A stretch of 7,152 nucleotides of DNA from Asaia bogorensis (lineage in GTDB: Bacteria; Pseudomonadota; Alphaproteobacteria; Acetobacterales; Acetobacteraceae): NCBI GenBank assembly GCA_945874515.1, contig CAMCHA010000126.1, positions 1-7,152 on the forward strand, read 5' to 3'. The notes under the pieces were generated by a model. It saw only the letters and a program-made list of their open reading frames with translations. It made no database searches and was not told where the DNA came from. This document shows, in pieces, positions 1-5,678 of this stretch. How positions within the stretch are numbered: the stretch's first letter is position 1; each line of letters opens with the position of its first letter. The position numbers and the translations under genes are program-made.

Positions 1-606
1 CCCGAAATCAGCGGGCTTGACCCCGAAGCCGCCCTTGCCCTGCAAGCCAAGCAAGGCTGCCCGCCCTTCACGGTGGAGATGAAAATCACCGATGATGCCG
101 GCCGCGACCTACCCTGGAACGGCACAGTCTTTGGCCGCCTTAAGGTTCGCGGCCCCGCCATCGCCCGCAATTACTTCCGGCACGAAGATGAAGCCATGCT
201 GGACGAAGATGGCTTTTTTGATACCGGCGATGTCGCAACCATCAACGCCAATGGCTTCATGGAAGTGACCGACCGATCCAAGGATGTGATCAAATCCGGC
301 GGTGAGTGGATTTCATCCATCGCGCTTGAAAACGCTGCGGTCGGCTATCCCGGTGTGGCGGAAGCCGCTGTTGTGGCCATGCATGATCCGAAATGGGATG
401 AACGCCCGCTGATGATCCTGGTGATGAAGCCAGGCGCCACCACACCTGATCTTGCCGCCATGAATGCCTTCCTGGCCGATAAGGTCGCGAAATGGTGGCT
501 GCCGGATGATCTGGTGGTGGTGGACGACATTCCCCATACCGCGACAGGCAAGATCCTGAAGACGAAGCTGCGCGAAACCTTCAAGGATCACCGCCCGAAG
601 GGGTGA
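1..606 (+). CDS. Acyl-CoA synthetase (AMP-forming fatty acid--CoA ligase, AlkK-like), C-terminal part
   Basis: This is the last 201 codons of an adenylate-forming ligase. It is open in frame from base 1 and ends at TGA 604-606; the N-terminal two thirds lie outside the window. Such enzymes activate a carboxylic acid with ATP to an acyl-AMP and then form the CoA thioester, feeding beta-oxidation or lipid synthesis. Counting from the first visible codon, I see the TGD motif at about 75-77. The hinge motif [12 protein letters not shown] is at about 91-102. [10 protein letters not shown] near the end carries the conserved catalytic lysine of the C-terminal subdomain (about residue 184). The WISS and KWDERP stretches and the [10 protein letters not shown] segment resemble the medium/long-chain AlkK-type branch rather than acetyl-CoA synthetase. 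Substrate length cannot be told from this part. It converges with the TPR gene, 3 bases away. Family assignment is firm, chain-length specificity is not. Confidence 0.93.
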   Translation, partial: PEISGLDPEAALALQAKQGCPPFTVEMKITDDAGRDLPWNGTVFGRLKVRGPAIARNYFRHEDEAMLDEDGFFDTGDVATINANGFMEVTDRSKDVIKSGGEWISSIALENAAVGYPGVAEAAVVAMHDPKWDERPLMILVMKPGATTPDLAAMNAFLADKVAKWWLPDDLVVVDDIPHTATGKILKTKLRETFKDHRPKG

Positions 607-609
607 TCC

Positions 610-1164
610 CTACAGCGCCTCACCCTCTGCAGCCGCCTTCAGGCGCCTGAGCGCCTCAGCCCCGCCCGGCATGGTGGGGTAGATCGCCAGCGCCGCTTCC
701 ATGCTACGCAAGGCGCCCGGCGCATCGCCTGCCTCAGTCTGCAAACGCGACAGGCTTTGCAGGGCGATGAAGTGGCGTGGTTCCAGGCGCAAAGCCTCGG
801 CCAAATCACGCGCGGCTTCCCGCATTTGCCCAAGCGCCGCCAGCGCTTCCGCGCGCAAATGCCAGGCGCTTGCTGCATTGGGGGCCAGCGTCAGCGCTGC
901 GTCAAAATCCTCAATCGCTTCTTCCGGCAGCCGCGCATTCAGATTGCGCGTGCCCCGCTGCATCAAAAGCCGCGCGGCGGGTGATGCCGCTTCCACCCAT
1001 AATTGCCGAATACGCGCTTCCGCCAGCGCAAGCTGCGCCGCATCCTGGCCGTCTCGCAGCACGGCAAAAAGCTGATCAAGCTCCGCTGCCCGCGGGGTGC
1101 CCTGCGCCAGCGCCAATCCCGGCAGCGCCAAACCCAGCAGCAGGGCGGCGCGGCGCGTCATCAT
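610..1164 (-). CDS. Exported tetratricopeptide-repeat protein, 184 aa
   Basis: A small protein with an N-terminal export signal followed by TPR repeats. Residues 1-20 (MMTRRAALLLG, then a hydrophobic stretch ending ALA before QG) look like a signal peptide with a twin-arginine pair, so periplasmic location by Tat or Sec is likely. The helical body holds about three TPR units at roughly 63-96, 97-130 and 131-164, with typical pairs such as EEAIEDFDAALTLAPN and AARDLAEALRLEP. TPR proteins are usually protein-protein scaffolds; no catalytic motif is visible. The reading frame stays open upstream to 1218, but I place the start at the tandem ATGATG (1164 or 1161). The signal peptide begins there, and the ATG overlaps the glcF stop as ATGA, implying translational coupling. 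The partner is unknown. The stop is TAG, 3 bases from the converging ligase gene. Confidence 0.82.
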   Translation of the reverse strand: MMTRRAALLLGLALPGLALAQGTPRAAELDQLFAVLRDGQDAAQLALAEARIRQLWVEAASPAARLLMQRGTRNLNARLPEEAIEDFDAALTLAPNAASAWHLRAEALAALGQMREAARDLAEALRLEPRHFIALQSLSRLQTEAGDAPGALRSMEAALAIYPTMPGGAEALRRLKAAAEGEAL

Positions 1165-2483
1165 GCCAACTCGCGTGCCTTGGCGATGCCTTCCGGCTCC
1201 GGCCCGCCCGCCATCCAATCCAGCAATTCCACTGTATGAATGGCCGGCATCGCCCCATCACCAAGCTGCGTCAGGCAGCCGATATTCCCCGCCGCAATAA
1301 CCACACCCCCGGTGCGTTCCAGATGCCCAAGCTTGCGTTCCTTCAACTGGCCCGCAATTTCCGGCTGCATCAGGTTATAGGTCCCCGCCGAACCGCAGCA
1401 GATATGCGATTCCGCCGGTTCCTTCACCGCAAACCCCGCCTTCACCAACAGGGCCTTCGGCTCCGCCGTGATCTTCTGCCCATGCTGAAGCGAACAAGCG
1501 GCATGATACGCCACCGTCAGCCCCGGCATTGGCCTGCTGGGCACATAGCTAAACCGCGTCAGCACTTCCGTAATATCGGCGGCCAAGCCCGCGACCTTCT
1601 CAGCCTTCTCCCGCCAGGGTGCCCCTTCCTCACGGAACATGAAGCCGTAATCCTTGAGCGTGGTGCCGCAGCCAGATGCGTTCACCACAATCGCATCCAG
1701 CCCCTCACCCTCAATCTCCGCCGACCAGGCTTCAATATTTGCCCGCGCCAGGCGCATTGCCGGGTCATGATAGCCCATATGATGATCGAGCGCCCCGCAG
1801 CAGCCCTGACCCTTGGTCACCACCACCTCAATCCCCATCCGCGTCAGCAGCCGGATCGTCGCTTCATTGATCGAAGGAGCCAACACCTGCTGCGCACAGC
1901 CCGTCAGCAAGCCAACGCGCCCGCGCCTTTCGCCCTTAGCTGGAAACACCCCGCGCCGCTCAATCGCTGAAGGCGATGGCACATGCGCCGGCGCCAGCCG
2001 CAGCATCGCGCGCATCCTTTCCGCCATGGGTGAAGCGCCCGGCACCAGCCGCGCAAAAGGCCGCGCCAGGCTGGCGCCTATCAAGGCCAGGCGAAACCGG
2101 CCCGGATAAGGCAACACCACTGAGAGCAAACGCCGCAAGAAACGTTCCGCGGCTGGGCGCTGGTAGGTCTTTTCGATATAGGCCCGCGCATGATCCACCA
2201 GATGCATGTAATGCACGCCCGAAGGGCAGGTCGTCATGCAAGACAGGCAAGACAAGCAACGATCAATATGTCGGACCTCAAGCTCACTCGCCGGGCGGCC
2301 AGACTCCAGCATGTCCTTGATCAGGTAAATCCGACCCCGAGGCGAATCCAATTCATCACCACGCAACAAAAACGTGGGGCACGTCGCGGTGCACATGCCG
2401 CAATGGACGCAACTCCGGAGGATGCGGTTGCTTTCGGCAATATCCGGGTCAGACAATTGGGCGGGGGTGAAAAGGGTCTGCAT
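1161..2483 (-). CDS. glcF: Glycolate oxidase iron-sulfur subunit GlcF, 440 aa
   Basis: GlcF is the electron-transfer subunit of glycolate oxidase, which oxidises glycolate to glyoxylate together with the flavoproteins GlcD and GlcE, probably passing electrons to the membrane quinone pool. Two ferredoxin-type 4Fe-4S motifs are visible: C25-x2-C28-x2-C31-x3-C35-P and C76-x2-C79-x2-C82-x3-C86-P. Two CCG-type cysteine-rich domains follow, with CCG at 228-230 and 362-364. The surrounding sequence (ILRSCVHCGMCTATCP, GDELDSPRGRIYLIK, CCGSAGTYNL) closely follows what I recall of E. coli GlcF. At 440 aa it is somewhat longer than the roughly 407 aa E. coli protein. The start at 2483 aligns with the family N-terminus (MQT), although no clear Shine-Dalgarno precedes it. 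The flavin subunits do not flank it here: the upstream neighbour is metF and the coupled downstream gene is a TPR protein. A related 2-hydroxyacid dehydrogenase Fe-S subunit is the main alternative. Confidence 0.92.
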   Translation of the reverse strand: MQTLFTPAQLSDPDIAESNRILRSCVHCGMCTATCPTFLLRGDELDSPRGRIYLIKDMLESGRPASELEVRHIDRCLSCLSCMTTCPSGVHYMHLVDHARAYIEKTYQRPAAERFLRRLLSVVLPYPGRFRLALIGASLARPFARLVPGASPMAERMRAMLRLAPAHVPSPSAIERRGVFPAKGERRGRVGLLTGCAQQVLAPSINEATIRLLTRMGIEVVVTKGQGCCGALDHHMGYHDPAMRLARANIEAWSAEIEGEGLDAIVVNASGCGTTLKDYGFMFREEGAPWREKAEKVAGLAADITEVLTRFSYVPSRPMPGLTVAYHAACSLQHGQKITAEPKALLVKAGFAVKEPAESHICCGSAGTYNLMQPEIAGQLKERKLGHLERTGGVVIAAGNIGCLTQLGDGAMPAIHTVELLDWMAGGPEPEGIAKARELA

Positions 2484-2518
2484 CAGCGAACTATAAACCA
2501 GAAAACAAACAAAGGGCA
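2484..2518 (-). promoter_or_regulatory. Candidate promoter directly upstream of glcF (possible leaderless start)
   Basis: On the minus strand a TATAGT hexamer (2495-2490) sits six bases before the glcF ATG, inside a locally T-rich patch (TTTGTTTGTTTT) that contrasts with the GC-rich surroundings. Used as a -10 box it would start transcription at or next to the A of the ATG. No purine-rich ribosome-binding site is seen between it and the start. The matching -35 position (around 2513-2519) reads about CTGCCC and is a poor match to TTGACA, so this call is tentative. Confidence 0.28.
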
Positions 2519-2528
2519 GAAGCGGAGG

Positions 2529-2608
2529 CTCCGGCCCCGAGACCCCCGCCGGAGTGCCCGCTGGCTTAGGCCAGCGGCGCGCGCAGGGTTGGTGTGGCGG
2601 CTGCGCGC
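2529..2608. repeat. Cluster of three inverted repeats (hairpins) between metF and glcF
   Basis: Three consecutive inverted repeats fill the middle of the 165-base gap 2484-2648. The first is CTCCGGC (2529-2535) with GCCGGAG (2548-2554), loop 12. The second is CCGCTGGC (2558-2565) with GCCAGCGG (2570-2577), loop TTAG, a perfect 8-bp stem. The third is GCGCGCAG (2579-2586) with CTGCGCGC (2601-2608), loop 14. They lie just downstream of the metF stop on the minus strand, so they could end or stabilise the metF transcript. None is followed directly by a T-run on either strand, so they are not classical intrinsic terminators. A REP-like dispersed extragenic element is the other possibility. The repeats are seen directly; the function is inferred. 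Confidence 0.5.
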
Positions 2609-2648
2609 CAAACCAAAGCCTATTACCCCGGACCCCGCCGAAACTGAA

Positions 2649-3581
2649 TCATACCTTTGAAGGGCGGGCGCCTAGGATATGGGCGATGGCGTAGGTCAAA
2701 TCGGGGCGGTTCAGGGTGTAGAAGTGGAACTCGTCCACGCCATTGGCCTGCAATAGCCGCACCTGCTCAGCGGCCACCACAGCTGCCACCATGCGCCGCG
2801 TCTCCGCATCCTCCTCCAACCCCTCAAACAACTGGCCCATCCAGGCCGGCACAGAAGCGCCACACATGGCCGAGAACTTCACCACCTGCTGGAAGTTTGA
2901 GACCGGCAAAATACCCGGCACGATCGGCACATTGATGCCCTTGGCATGGCAGCGATCAATGAAACGCAAGAAAGTCTCAGATTCGAAGGAATATTGCGTA
3001 ATGGCGCGCGTCGCACCCGCATCAATCTTGCGCTTCAGGAAATCCAAATCTGCATCTGCCGAAAGCGCCGCCGGATGGGTTTCCGGATAGGCGCCCACAC
3101 TGATCTCAAAATCCCCGATCCGCTTCAGGCCCCGCACCAAATCCTCGGCCTGGGCATAGCCCCCCGGATGCGGCACATATTCAGATGCCCCGGCGGGAGG
3201 ATCACCCCGTAAAGCCACAATATGGCGGACACCGGCGGCCCAATACCGACGCGCGACCTCATCCACCTCGTCGCGCGTCGCACCAACACAGGTCAAATGG
3301 GCAGCGGGGGTAAGGCTGGTTTCGGAAACCAGGCGGGCCACCGTGGCATGGGTGCGTTCCTGCGTGGTGCCACCCGCCCCATAAGTGACCGAGACGAATC
3401 GAGGACCCAGCGGCTCCAACCGCCGAATACAGGCCCAAAGCTGCTCTTCCAGTTTGTCCGTCTTCGGCGGAAAGAATTCAAAGGAAAGAAGCGGCGCCGG
3501 CAAGGCGGCCGGAGCAGGCAGGGCGCTGAAACGCGGACCGGTCAGCCAGCGCGCAAGCGGGCCAGGGGCAAGGTTATTCAT
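2649..3581 (-). CDS. metF: Methylenetetrahydrofolate reductase MetF, 310 aa
   Basis: MetF reduces 5,10-methylenetetrahydrofolate to 5-methyltetrahydrofolate with FAD and NAD(P)H, supplying the methyl group for methionine synthesis; it acts in the cytoplasm. The TIM-barrel hallmarks appear in order: SFEFFPPKT, with the catalytic glutamate at about residue 35; VTYGAGGTT; ALRGDPP, with the flavin/folate-site aspartate; GAYPETHP; ITQYSFE; VPGILPVSNFQ; and FHFYTLNRPD near the C-terminus. Length fits the family (about 300 aa). The frame is open to an ATG at 3662, which would give 337 aa. I prefer the ATG at 3581 because a GGGA lies about seven bases upstream and the extra N-terminal residues resemble no MetF. 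The ATG at 3596 is also possible. The gene is divergent from mlaA and 165 bases upstream of glcF; no metH or regulator gene is adjacent. Confidence 0.95.
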   Translation of the reverse strand: MNNLAPGPLARWLTGPRFSALPAPAALPAPLLSFEFFPPKTDKLEEQLWACIRRLEPLGPRFVSVTYGAGGTTQERTHATVARLVSETSLTPAAHLTCVGATRDEVDEVARRYWAAGVRHIVALRGDPPAGASEYVPHPGGYAQAEDLVRGLKRIGDFEISVGAYPETHPAALSADADLDFLKRKIDAGATRAITQYSFESETFLRFIDRCHAKGINVPIVPGILPVSNFQQVVKFSAMCGASVPAWMGQLFEGLEEDAETRRMVAAVVAAEQVRLLQANGVDEFHFYTLNRPDLTYAIAHILGARPSKV

Positions 3582-3717
3582 GACAAATCCCGACATGGTG
3601 AGGCGTTTGCTTTTCCGCAACGGCGCCCCCATTGCCCATTGTGCCCATCTTGGCAAGAGCACGGCCCATGGGGTAAGCGGTTCCTATTAACAAGCTTTTC
3701 GCGCTAAGAAGCCTTTT
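3582..3717. promoter_or_regulatory. Divergent intergenic region carrying the metF and mlaA promoters
   Basis: This 136-base region must contain the start signals for two divergent genes. On the minus strand the motif ATGGGC/G recurs four times: a tandem 7-mer CCCATTG (plus-strand 3628-3641), another CCCAT at 3644-3648, and a palindrome CCCATGGG at 3665-3672. On the plus strand TTGGCA (3650-3655) resembles a -35 box, but the correctly spaced -10 is weak. I recognise no SAM or SAH riboswitch here. The assignment as a promoter region rests mainly on gene orientation. Confidence 0.45.
3706..3711 (+). promoter_or_regulatory. Ribosome-binding site of mlaA
   Basis: The purine run AAGAAG lies six bases before the ATG at 3718 and supports that start codon for the lipoprotein gene, which is also where the signal peptide begins. 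Confidence 0.55.
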
Positions 3718-4515
3718 ATGAAACCACTTGCCACCCGCATCCTCGGCCCTGCCGCGCTTGTCCTGCTGCTTTTGGCAGGCTGCGCCACGCGCCCGCCTGC
3801 CGATGACCCGGAAGCATTGCAGGAGTTCCGGGAGAATAACGACCCCTTTGAACCTGCCAACCGCGCCATGTTTGAAGTGAACGAAGTAATAGACAAGGCC
3901 GTATTGCAGCCAATCGCGGAAGCCTATCGGGACTTGCTCCCCCAACCAGTCCGTTCCGGGATTCGCAATGTGCTGGGCAATCTGCGCACGCCAACGATCC
4001 TGATCGGTGACCTGCTGCAAGGCAATGTGCCGCGCGCACGCGAAACGCTTGGCCGCTTCATCGTGAATTCCACCATTGGGATTGGCGGCATTGTGGATGT
4101 TGGGCGCCGCTACGACGTGCATGGCCATTCCGAGGATATGGGCCAGACCTTTGCCGTTTGGGGCGTGGACGAAGGCTTTTTTATGTTTGTTCCGCTGCTA
4201 GGCCCGACCACGGCGCGTGATTTAGTGGGCTTTGGAGTAGATATCTATACCAACCCCCAATCCATGATAGGCCAAGGCCAAATCCTGGATGTTTGGAATT
4301 ACACGCGCGTCGGCATGACAGTGGTGGATACGCGCGAAGCCCTGCTGGAACCCTTTGACATGGTGCGCAAGACTTCCCTTGATCCCTATTCTACCCTGCG
4401 GTCCGCCTATCGTCAGCGTCGCAGCTTTGAAATTCAGAACAAGGAGAGCCCCGCTGGCGCGGTGGCGCCCGCCGGTGGCGTTGGCTTCGGCCAAGGCGTG
4501 ATGGAGTCCAGATAA
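3718..4515 (+). CDS. mlaA: Outer-membrane lipoprotein MlaA (VacJ family), 265 aa
   Basis: MlaA is the outer-membrane component of the Mla pathway, which removes misplaced phospholipids from the outer leaflet and hands them to periplasmic MlaC. Residues 1-21 form a lipoprotein signal peptide ending in the lipobox LAGC, with the lipidated cysteine at 22. The residue after it is alanine, not aspartate, consistent with Lol export to the outer membrane. The family signature NDPFEPANRAMF follows at 41-52, then VRSGIRNVLGNL, LGRFIVNSTIG (111-121), the MGQTFAVWGV and FVPLLGP blocks, and LDPYSTLRSAYRQRR. The C-terminal 25 or so residues are Gly/Ala/Pro-rich and probably disordered. Length is close to the family norm. 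The TAA stop shares its last base with the ATG of mlaC (TAATG), so the two are surely co-transcribed. The inner-membrane mlaFEDB genes are not in the window. Confidence 0.94.
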   Translation: MKPLATRILGPAALVLLLLAGCATRPPADDPEALQEFRENNDPFEPANRAMFEVNEVIDKAVLQPIAEAYRDLLPQPVRSGIRNVLGNLRTPTILIGDLLQGNVPRARETLGRFIVNSTIGIGGIVDVGRRYDVHGHSEDMGQTFAVWGVDEGFFMFVPLLGPTTARDLVGFGVDIYTNPQSMIGQGQILDVWNYTRVGMTVVDTREALLEPFDMVRKTSLDPYSTLRSAYRQRRSFEIQNKESPAGAVAPAGGVGFGQGVMESR

Positions 4516-5147
4516 TGCCGCGCATCATGATTTCCCGCCGCCTTCTGCTGGCCGGCTTTGCTGGCCTAGCCAGTATCCCAGCACGTGCACAGCAAATGGA
4601 TATCACCCGCGCCACCGCCTTTGTGGATAGGGCTGGGCAAGACTTGGTGAATGCCATCAATGACCAGCGCCTGAACCAGACCCAACGACGCGATAAGGTA
4701 GCCAGCGTCCTGCGTAATGCGATTGATATCGAAGGCACTGGCCGCTTCATCCTGGGCCGCTATGGACGCCAAGCATCACCCGCCGAATTGCAGGATTACA
4801 ACAAGCTTTTCGATGAGATCATTATCCGCAACCTATCCGCGCGCTTCGGGGAGTATCGCGGTGTGAAATTCTCGCTCGGCCGTTCACAGCAGCGCACCGA
4901 AGAAGATGCGCTGGTCAGCACCCTGATCGAGCGCCCCAATAACCCCTCCTTCACGCTGGATTGGCGGGTGGCTGACATCAACGGCCAGCCCAAGGTGGTA
5001 GATGTGATTGCGGAAGGCACGTCGCTCCGTCTGACGACGCGGAGCGAATATGCCGCTGTCATTCAGCGCAATAATGGGCGCGTCGCCTCATTGCTGGACG
5101 CCATGCGCGGGCAGATCGCCCAATTGGCAGCGCGCGAAGGCGGCTGA
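4515..5147 (+). CDS. mlaC: Periplasmic phospholipid-binding protein MlaC (Ttg2D family), 210 aa
   Basis: MlaC is the soluble periplasmic shuttle that carries phospholipid between outer-membrane MlaA and the inner-membrane MlaFEDB ABC complex. The start at 4515 is supported by a GGAG at 4503-4506, eight bases upstream; an in-frame ATG at 4527 is an alternative. Residues 1-25 form a signal peptide with cleavage after ARA. It contains SRRLLLAG, a twin-arginine-like motif, so export may be by Tat rather than Sec. The mature part has the family pattern: helical start, DIEGTGRFILGRYGRQASPAE (71-91), then YNKLFDEII, RFGEYRGVKF, a beta-rich TLDWRV..INGQPKVVDVIAEG block (148-168) and a final helix. 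Length matches the roughly 210 aa MlaC family. It overlaps mlaA by one base. Its TGA abuts the stop codon of the opposing GNAT gene with no bases between. Confidence 0.92.
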   Translation: MPRIMISRRLLLAGFAGLASIPARAQQMDITRATAFVDRAGQDLVNAINDQRLNQTQRRDKVASVLRNAIDIEGTGRFILGRYGRQASPAELQDYNKLFDEIIIRNLSARFGEYRGVKFSLGRSQQRTEEDALVSTLIERPNNPSFTLDWRVADINGQPKVVDVIAEGTSLRLTTRSEYAAVIQRNNGRVASLLDAMRGQIAQLAAREGG

Positions 5148-5678
5148 TTAAGAAGCTTTCAGGCTTTCATAAACCACCATCGCCTCACCCTTGCGCGCAA
5201 AGCCGCTGGCTGGGCGCATACCAATATCTTCCATCACTTCGCATGACGCCTCATTCGCCTCGCGCGCCACGGCAATGATGCGCTGAAGCCCGGCCGCATG
5301 GCCGAAATCAAGCGCGGCGCGCGCCGCTTCCCGGGCATAGCCTTTGCCACGGCATTCCGGCCAAAGCGCATAGCGCAGAGCAACGCCGCGCCCATCAGGC
5401 CGTTCCATCAGCCCGCAAATCCCAAGAAATTCACCATTGCCGCGTTCAAAGACAGACCAGATACCATAACCACGCACCGCCCAGAACTCCATATCATCTT
5501 CCAATTCATCCCGCGTCCGCTCGGCACTTCGTGTGCCATGCAGCATGAAACCAAAGACGCGTTCATCCGCCTTCAGGCGGATAAGATCAGGCAATTGCTC
5601 CGGCGCGGGCGGCAATAGTGAAAGCCGCGCGGTGGTGATCACGCGCGGCGAGTGCAAAGCGCCAAGCGCCTGGGTCAC
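5148..5678 (-). CDS. GNAT family N-acetyltransferase (RimJ/RimL-like), 176 aa
   Basis: This is a single-domain acetyl-CoA-dependent acetyltransferase of the RimJ/RimL (Acetyltransf_3) type. The family acetylates protein N-termini, such as those of ribosomal proteins, or small amines. The N-terminal TTARLSLLPPAPEQL block is typical. The acetyl-CoA pyrophosphate-binding motif is RGKGYA at 110-115, preceded by ALRYALWPE. The later N142-x2-S145-x3-M149-E150-x2-G153 pattern is the usual Asn/Ser turn near the active site. The substrate is unknown. The start codon is GTG (5678-5676), overlapping the ettA TGA as GTGA. No clear Shine-Dalgarno is seen, so translation probably depends on ribosomes finishing ettA. 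A link to translation through EttA is attractive but inferred. The TAA stop abuts the mlaC stop. Confidence 0.9.
   Translation of the reverse strand: MTQALGALHSPRVITTARLSLLPPAPEQLPDLIRLKADERVFGFMLHGTRSAERTRDELEDDMEFWAVRGYGIWSVFERGNGEFLGICGLMERPDGRGVALRYALWPECRGKGYAREAARAALDFGHAAGLQRIIAVAREANEASCEVMEDIGMRPASGFARKGEAMVVYESLKAS

Noticed and set aside
640..651. Perfect 12-bp palindrome TCAGGCGCCTGA
   Set aside because: It lies inside the TPR coding region in a GC-rich Leu/Arg/Ala-coding stretch, and a chance origin is likely. There is no T-run to make it a terminator.
1165..1218. Longer TPR protein starting at 1218
   Set aside because: The added 18 residues are charged, lie entirely within glcF and would bury the signal peptide. 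The ATGA overlap start is more natural.
777..1970. A 397-codon open frame on the plus strand opposite the TPR gene and glcF
   Set aside because: It runs antisense to two well-supported genes. Its product is rich in Pro, Arg, His and Ala without a recognisable domain, as expected for a shadow frame in GC-rich DNA.
3582..3662. N-terminal extension of MetF to the ATG at 3662
   Set aside because: It would add 27 residues absent from MetF proteins, and the ATG at 3581 has a better ribosome-binding site.
3582..3717. SAM- or SAH-type riboswitch upstream of metF
   Set aside because: I could not make out the conserved core or pairing pattern of any such riboswitch by eye. A covariance-model (Infernal/Rfam) search would be the decisive test.
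3574..4128. A 184-codon minus-strand frame across the 5' half of mlaA and the divergent region
   Set aside because: It lies opposite the conserved mlaA coding sequence and resembles no family I know.
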